Shown here one piece after another: positions 60,439 through 64,000 of a DNA stretch of 64,000 nucleotides. Position numbers and translations under genes: made by a program. Under the pieces are notes generated by a model. It had not been told where the DNA came from. It did not search any database and saw only the letters and a program-made list of their open reading frames with translations. The stretch's first letter is position 1. Each line of letters opens with the position of its first letter. Location of the stretch: NCBI RefSeq assembly GCF_017310545.1, contig NZ_CP066203.1, positions 806,001-870,000 of the forward strand, given 5' to 3'. Source of the DNA: Methylacidimicrobium sp. B4. Its GTDB lineage: Bacteria > Verrucomicrobiota > Verrucomicrobiia > Methylacidiphilales > Methylacidiphilaceae.

Positions 60439-61092
60439 CTATCCTCCGGATGCTTCTCTTCTTGGCCCCGACTCACCCGCGCAGCCACTCCGCTCCCGCC
60501 TGCGCCGGGGGCGCGCGGGGTTCCCGTAGCAGATCCATCCGGAAGGTAAATCGGCAAAAACGCTGCTTCGGGCTCCAACCACCGCGCCGGAGCCGATCCG
60601 CACTCCGGGCGCAACGAAGACGTCCGTGGCCAACCATACTCCGTCCTCGAGGTGAATCGCCTTGCCGAAAATCGGAAAATCCGGCTGCTCCGGGTCGTGG
60701 CTCCCTGCACAGAGATAGGAACGCTGGGACACCACCGAGTGCGCGCCGATCTCGATGGGACCGAGGCTATAGAGGACCGCCTGATCTCCGATCCAGGAGT
60801 AATCTCCAATAACGGTCTTCCACGGATAGACGATCTCCGCCGTAGGACGGATCCGCACGTGTTTGCCGATCCGAGCTCCAAACAGCCGCAACAGCAGCCT
60901 TCGCCAGGGATAGGCAAATTGGGGAGAGAGCCGAAAGAGAGTCGCCTGGACAATCCACCAGAGCTGCACGAACCACCCGGGCCGGCCGCGGAACCCGGGG
61001 GGGAGCCGGAATTGATCGAGCCGTTGCCACGGTCCGACCGACGCCATTTCCATTTTCTCGGTGGTGGGCGGAGAAAACGCCGCTTCGTCCAT
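60439..61092 (-). CDS. WcaF-like hexapeptide-repeat acetyltransferase
   Basis: The protein has 217 residues. The N-terminal WQRLDQFRLPPGFRGRPGWF and WWIVQATLFRLSPQFAYPWRR resemble WcaF colanic-acid acetyltransferases. The left-handed beta-helix follows: RIGKHVRIRPTAEIVYPWKT, IGDYSWIGDQAVLYSLGPIE, SYLCAGSHDP (catalytic His) and LATDVFVAPGVRIGSGAVVG. It adds acetyl groups to a sugar of the exopolysaccharide unit. ATG 61092 has AGGAGG 8 bases upstream; ATG 61098 lies too close to it. It is in the leftward polysaccharide operon. Confidence 0.87.
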   Translation of the reverse strand: MDEAAFSPPTTEKMEMASVGPWQRLDQFRLPPGFRGRPGWFVQLWWIVQATLFRLSPQFAYPWRRLLLRLFGARIGKHVRIRPTAEIVYPWKTVIGDYSWIGDQAVLYSLGPIEIGAHSVVSQRSYLCAGSHDPEQPDFPIFGKAIHLEDGVWLATDVFVAPGVRIGSGAVVGARSSVFADLPSGWICYGNPARPRRRRERSGCAGESGPRREASGG

Positions 61093-61105
61093 CGCCATCT
61101 CCTCC

Positions 61106-61909
61106 TTAGCTTGACTTCGGGGACAGCGGCCCCGAAGCGGGCCTTCGTTGCGCAAAGACAAACAAGGTGACGGCCAGAAACGAGGGAGCCCATCGCTGAT
61201 AGAAGCTCCCCATCCGATAGGCAAGGCGCGAAAAAGAGAGATAGGCGGGCTCCGCGTTATGGCCCAGGACCTGTCCCTCGAATCCAGACCGGGCCAAAGC
61301 CGTCCGCAGGGCGGGAATCGTGTTGCAACGATAGAACGTCCGCCAAGCGGAAATCTCCTTTCCCTCCGGCCGTTCTTGAACCTGATTGCGCATGCTCTTA
61401 TGCCAACGGTTGGGAATCAGGGCCGAACAGAGCCCAAAGTAGCTCCAGAGGTTGGGAGTCCTCAGGCAGAGGAAGCCTTCCGGCCGCAGCACCCGCGCGC
61501 TTTCTGCAAAGAAATGGCTCGGCTCCTCCAGATGCTCCACCACCCAGTCGGCCAGGAGCAGATCGACGGACCCGTCCTCGAGCGGCCACCGCGGCCCCTC
61601 GATGCGCCGGAACTCGTCGACCAGAGGGTTTTCCGCTCCTGCCGGATCCAGATCCAGACCGATCACATGCCGGGAGGGGCCACGCAGCATGCGAAGCTTC
61701 CTCCGCACCTCTACCGGGTCGCGAGCGCCTTCCCCTACTCCGCAGCCGACATCAGCGATCTCCCGACAAGAAGGGAGCAGTGCCTGAATGCGAAGATAGA
61801 AGGCCAGCGTCCCGTCGACGGCCGTAAACCCTCCAAAGAGACTTTCGGGGTAAACCTTTTCCATGAGGCTTCCCCGATCCAGGGAAAGCTGACGAGGCCA
61901 TTGACTCAT
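61106..61909 (-). CDS. Class I SAM-dependent methyltransferase of the polysaccharide operon
   Basis: A 267-residue protein. EIADVGCGVGEGARDPVEVR is motif I, VIGLDLDPAG the acidic strand, and DGSVDLLLADWVVEHLEEPSHFFAESARVLRPEGFLCLRTPN (in pieces) the Methyltransf_11 core. The C-terminal part (FYRCNTIPALRTALARSGFEG) is typical of sugar or lipid-linked substrate enzymes. ATG 61909 is preferred to GTG 61939 because GAGG precedes it. The next gene starts 13 bases beyond its stop. Confidence 0.85.
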   Translation of the reverse strand: MSQWPRQLSLDRGSLMEKVYPESLFGGFTAVDGTLAFYLRIQALLPSCREIADVGCGVGEGARDPVEVRRKLRMLRGPSRHVIGLDLDPAGAENPLVDEFRRIEGPRWPLEDGSVDLLLADWVVEHLEEPSHFFAESARVLRPEGFLCLRTPNLWSYFGLCSALIPNRWHKSMRNQVQERPEGKEISAWRTFYRCNTIPALRTALARSGFEGQVLGHNAEPAYLSFSRLAYRMGSFYQRWAPSFLAVTLFVFAQRRPASGPLSPKSS

Positions 61910-61985
61910 TCGATCCTCTTCACTCCTTTCTCCTACCACGATTGCGTGCGCCTACGCCATGTCAGGCCAGCACCCTGCTGAGCAC

Positions 61986-63071
61986 CTAGCGCTCGCCCTT
62001 CTCCTTGAATCGCGGCCCGCCTCGCCAAAGGATCGATAGTCCGCGTTCGCGGACTCCGCGATTCGCCCGGTCAAGGGCGGCGCCCAAGGAATGGTGGCGC
62101 AGCAGCTCCACTCTCCGACGGACGTCGTGGCCAAGCCCCGAGCGAAAACGCCACCTCTCGACGAGCGACCGCTCCCATTCTCCGGCTAAGCCCCGAAGGA
62201 CAAACTCTCCCACCTCCCTTTGCAGCTTTGCCTTGTAGAAGCGCCACCATTGGCGGATCTCCCTCTGAGAGGCGTCGAGAGACGCGGGATCGGAAGCGAG
62301 CCTGCGCATATAGGACGCCCCCTCCCCCCAGCTCCTCACCGAAGGCAGCGGGTTTTCGCCAAGCAGCGACCGAAAATAATCGAAAGCGAACCGATGCTCG
62401 ACGATCGGGATACATCCTGCTTCCAATGCCTCATAAACCCGAAAGGTCTCAAGGACGACATTGCCCATCGGGCAGGGGCAGAATGCGGCGTCCCGAAGCC
62501 AGCTGAGATATTCTTCTCGTGAGAGAGGGGGACTGCCGCCGGGTTGGCTCAGCCGGACCTGGTTCGGAACCACATGCACAAGCTCGGCAACCATCTGATG
62601 CCGTGCCCAGTTCCGGTTTCCGGCAAAGGTCCAGATCGACCGCCTTCGACTGGCGGGATCCGCCTCTTCCTTTTCTTGGGTTCCATTGGTCCAACCTAGC
62701 GGGACGACGCAAATGCCCGGATGGGCAAAGAGGCGCGCATGATAGTTCCGGAGGATAAAGCGAAAATGCCGATAGGCTTCGTATCCACCGCAAAACCATT
62801 CATCGGAGAGATGGAAGAGCCCGATTCGAGGCAGGCTCGAGACCTTTCGGAGAAAGGCGGGATCGAGTCGATCCAAGGGATGCACGTTGCTGCTCAATAC
62901 CAGGAGCGAATTTTCCTCGAGCGGATCGAGATCGGGGATTCTCCGCTCGGTGAGACGCCAACCCGAAAAAAGAAAGCGGATCCACTCCTCTTCCAGAACC
63001 CCGGTTTGACACCAGAGAAGGGTCAGCGAGGGGGGCGCTTCGTTCCTCTCCTTGGCCATTCTCGTTTGCAT
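61986..63071 (-). CDS. Exostosin-like (GT47-type) glycosyltransferase
   Basis: A 361-residue protein. IWTFAGNRNWARHQMVAEL and the later AFCPCPMGNVVLETFRVYEALEAGCIPIVEHRFAF (in pieces) match the exostosin donor-binding block (F.G....R and L.P.G....RxxEAL.AGCIPV). The N-terminal half (LHLSDEWFCGGYEAYRHFRF-type segment) is the acceptor domain. Cytoplasmic or membrane-associated glycan assembly is likely. ATG 63059 is a second possible start. It lies between a GT4 gene and a methyltransferase in one leftward operon. Confidence 0.75.
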   Translation of the reverse strand: MQTRMAKERNEAPPSLTLLWCQTGVLEEEWIRFLFSGWRLTERRIPDLDPLEENSLLVLSSNVHPLDRLDPAFLRKVSSLPRIGLFHLSDEWFCGGYEAYRHFRFILRNYHARLFAHPGICVVPLGWTNGTQEKEEADPASRRRSIWTFAGNRNWARHQMVAELVHVVPNQVRLSQPGGSPPLSREEYLSWLRDAAFCPCPMGNVVLETFRVYEALEAGCIPIVEHRFAFDYFRSLLGENPLPSVRSWGEGASYMRRLASDPASLDASQREIRQWWRFYKAKLQREVGEFVLRGLAGEWERSLVERWRFRSGLGHDVRRRVELLRHHSLGAALDRANRGVRERGLSILWRGGPRFKEKGER

Positions 63072-63092
63072 AGGGACTCACAAGATCTTCGT

Positions 63093-64000
63093 TCAGGAGG
63101 TTGGTTCGGCTCCGATCGGGCCGCGGCTTCTTGCGGAGCGCGGCCGCTCCTTGCGCTTGGCGAGCGCATCCAAGACCCGCCTGCCATACGTCTCCCAGGA
63201 ATAGGCCTTCTCCACCTTCTTTCTCGCCGCTTCCCCCATCCTCCGACGGAGGCCAGGATCTTCTGCCAGATGGATCAATGCCTCCCGGAGGGCGGCTCGA
63301 TCTCCTGCCGGCACCACGAAGCCTTCCACGCCCCCCTCGAGGATCTCTCCCGAACCGGCATGGGTCGTCGTGACCACCGGCAGGCCACTCGCCATCGCCT
63401 CCAAGACCACCAAGGCACAGGCGTCTTCTAACGTGGGCAGAACGAAGAGATCGGCTTGACGCATCTGCGCCGCCACCCTCTCAGGCAGCCCGGCTCCCTC
63501 GTACTCGACATTCTCCGGTAGATTCTCCAGGACCTCCGGGCTGACGACCGGTCCCAGCAGCTGGAACCGAATCGGCATCCCGACCAGGGAGCGAGCGGTT
63601 TGGAGCAGAAGAGGGATCCCTTTCCGGTGCGCCATCTGGCCGACATAGAGGCAGCGCACGAAAGAATCGCCCCTTTCGGGCTTCCGGACAATCGGATGGA
63701 AGGCGGACAGATCGACTCCATAGGGAATCTGTTCGATCGCCTCCTCCGGAACTCCTCTTCGTCTAAGCTGTTCGGCAACGAAGCGGGATGGGACAAGCAC
63801 CATGTCTGCCGCCTCGAGCTCAGCCTCTACCCGGCGAGCCACCCATGGAGGAACCAGCTCCTGATGGGCAGCGCCCCGCAGACCCGCTAGCTCGCGCAAG
63901 TAGCGATTCTGGTCTGCTGGATGGCTATTCACGAAATTGAGGCAGCACAACAGGCCGCGGCGGCGAGCCTCGCGGAAGCTCTCCCAACTGGCCGCGTACA
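63093..64000 (-). CDS. GT4-family glycosyltransferase, 5' end beyond the window
   Basis: At least 302 residues are visible; the frame stays open to the right edge (WESFREARRRGLLCCLNFVN), so the gene continues. The GT-B donor domain is clear: VRCLYVGQMAHRKGIPLLLQ, RFQLLGPVV, the ADLFVLPTLEDACALVVLEAMASGLPVVTT block (in pieces, with EAMASG) and AYSWETYGRRVLDAL at the C-terminus. It transfers a sugar from a nucleotide donor to a lipid-linked acceptor. It is the first visible gene of the leftward polysaccharide operon. Confidence 0.88.
   Translation of the reverse strand, partial: YAASWESFREARRRGLLCCLNFVNSHPADQNRYLRELAGLRGAAHQELVPPWVARRVEAELEAADMVLVPSRFVAEQLRRRGVPEEAIEQIPYGVDLSAFHPIVRKPERGDSFVRCLYVGQMAHRKGIPLLLQTARSLVGMPIRFQLLGPVVSPEVLENLPENVEYEGAGLPERVAAQMRQADLFVLPTLEDACALVVLEAMASGLPVVTTTHAGSGEILEGGVEGFVVPAGDRAALREALIHLAEDPGLRRRMGEAARKKVEKAYSWETYGRRVLDALAKRKERPRSARSRGPIGAEPTS

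Overview
The window is GC-rich, gene-dense bacterial chromosome. It carries about 50 protein genes, one tRNA, four mobile elements (one IS605-like, one IS607-like and two copies of an IS1595-like transposon) and several decayed genes. The gene content suggests an aerobic, C1-oxidising, NO-handling bacterium: copper nitrite reductase, NnrS, a class I cytochrome c, NAD-dependent formate dehydrogenase, catalase-peroxidase and assimilatory sulfite reductase. My impression is a verrucomicrobial methanotroph of the Methylacidiphilales type. That is inference from gene content and style, because no rRNA or other phylogenetic marker is in the window.

Layout. 0-9.2 kb: a methyltransferase, an IS605-type TnpB element, several small secreted proteins, then nnrS-nirK-hypothetical read leftward with a cytochrome c gene read rightward. 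9.2-13.8 kb: katG, a divergent LysR regulator and formate dehydrogenase. 13.9-15.9 kb: an overlapping RloB/AAA15-ATPase pair of AbiL type (phage defence). 16-31 kb: housekeeping and metabolism (MOSC protein, redoxin, CysI, DoxX, GntR regulator, a duplicated-domain secreted protein, QueA, RecD2, two tandem phospholipase D lipoproteins, tRNA-Arg, a NusG paralogue, VanZ-like protein, DEAD-box helicase).

31-44 kb is the most plastic part. An IS1595-family DDE transposon carries a TnpB-like RuvC nuclease as passenger and splits an MNT nucleotidyltransferase gene; 8-bp target duplications and 22-bp terminal inverted repeats are visible. A second copy, deleted inside the transposase but with tnpB intact, sits in an array of four paralogous membrane-anchored coiled-coil genes. 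These genes differ in the number of 21-bp (7-residue) repeats. Array units are separated by a conserved hairpin with a UCCUCC loop followed by an intrinsic terminator, which looks like a small-RNA module. A decaying IS607 element and two exopolysaccharide genes lie between.

44-46.7 kb holds a LuxI/LuxR quorum-sensing pair with overlapping 3' ends and a response regulator whose receiver has lost its phosphorylation site. 47.7-54.3 kb is a lasso-peptide cluster: nucleotidyltransferase, B2 protease, asparagine-synthetase-like cyclase, PqqD-like B1, precursor, SPASM-type radical SAM protein and HprK-like kinase. The kinase-first operon has a promoter with a perfect 16-bp palindrome in its spacer. 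54.3-55.2 kb contains decayed fragments (AlbA_2-like, VapC). 55.3-64 kb is a surface-polysaccharide region (FkbM methyltransferase, large GH42-like protein, WcaF-like acetyltransferase, methyltransferase, exostosin-like and GT4 glycosyltransferases) that runs off the right edge.

A recurring theme is promoters of form TTGNNN-N16/17-TANNNT whose predicted transcription start falls on, or within a few bases of, the ATG. Leaderless mRNAs therefore appear common here.
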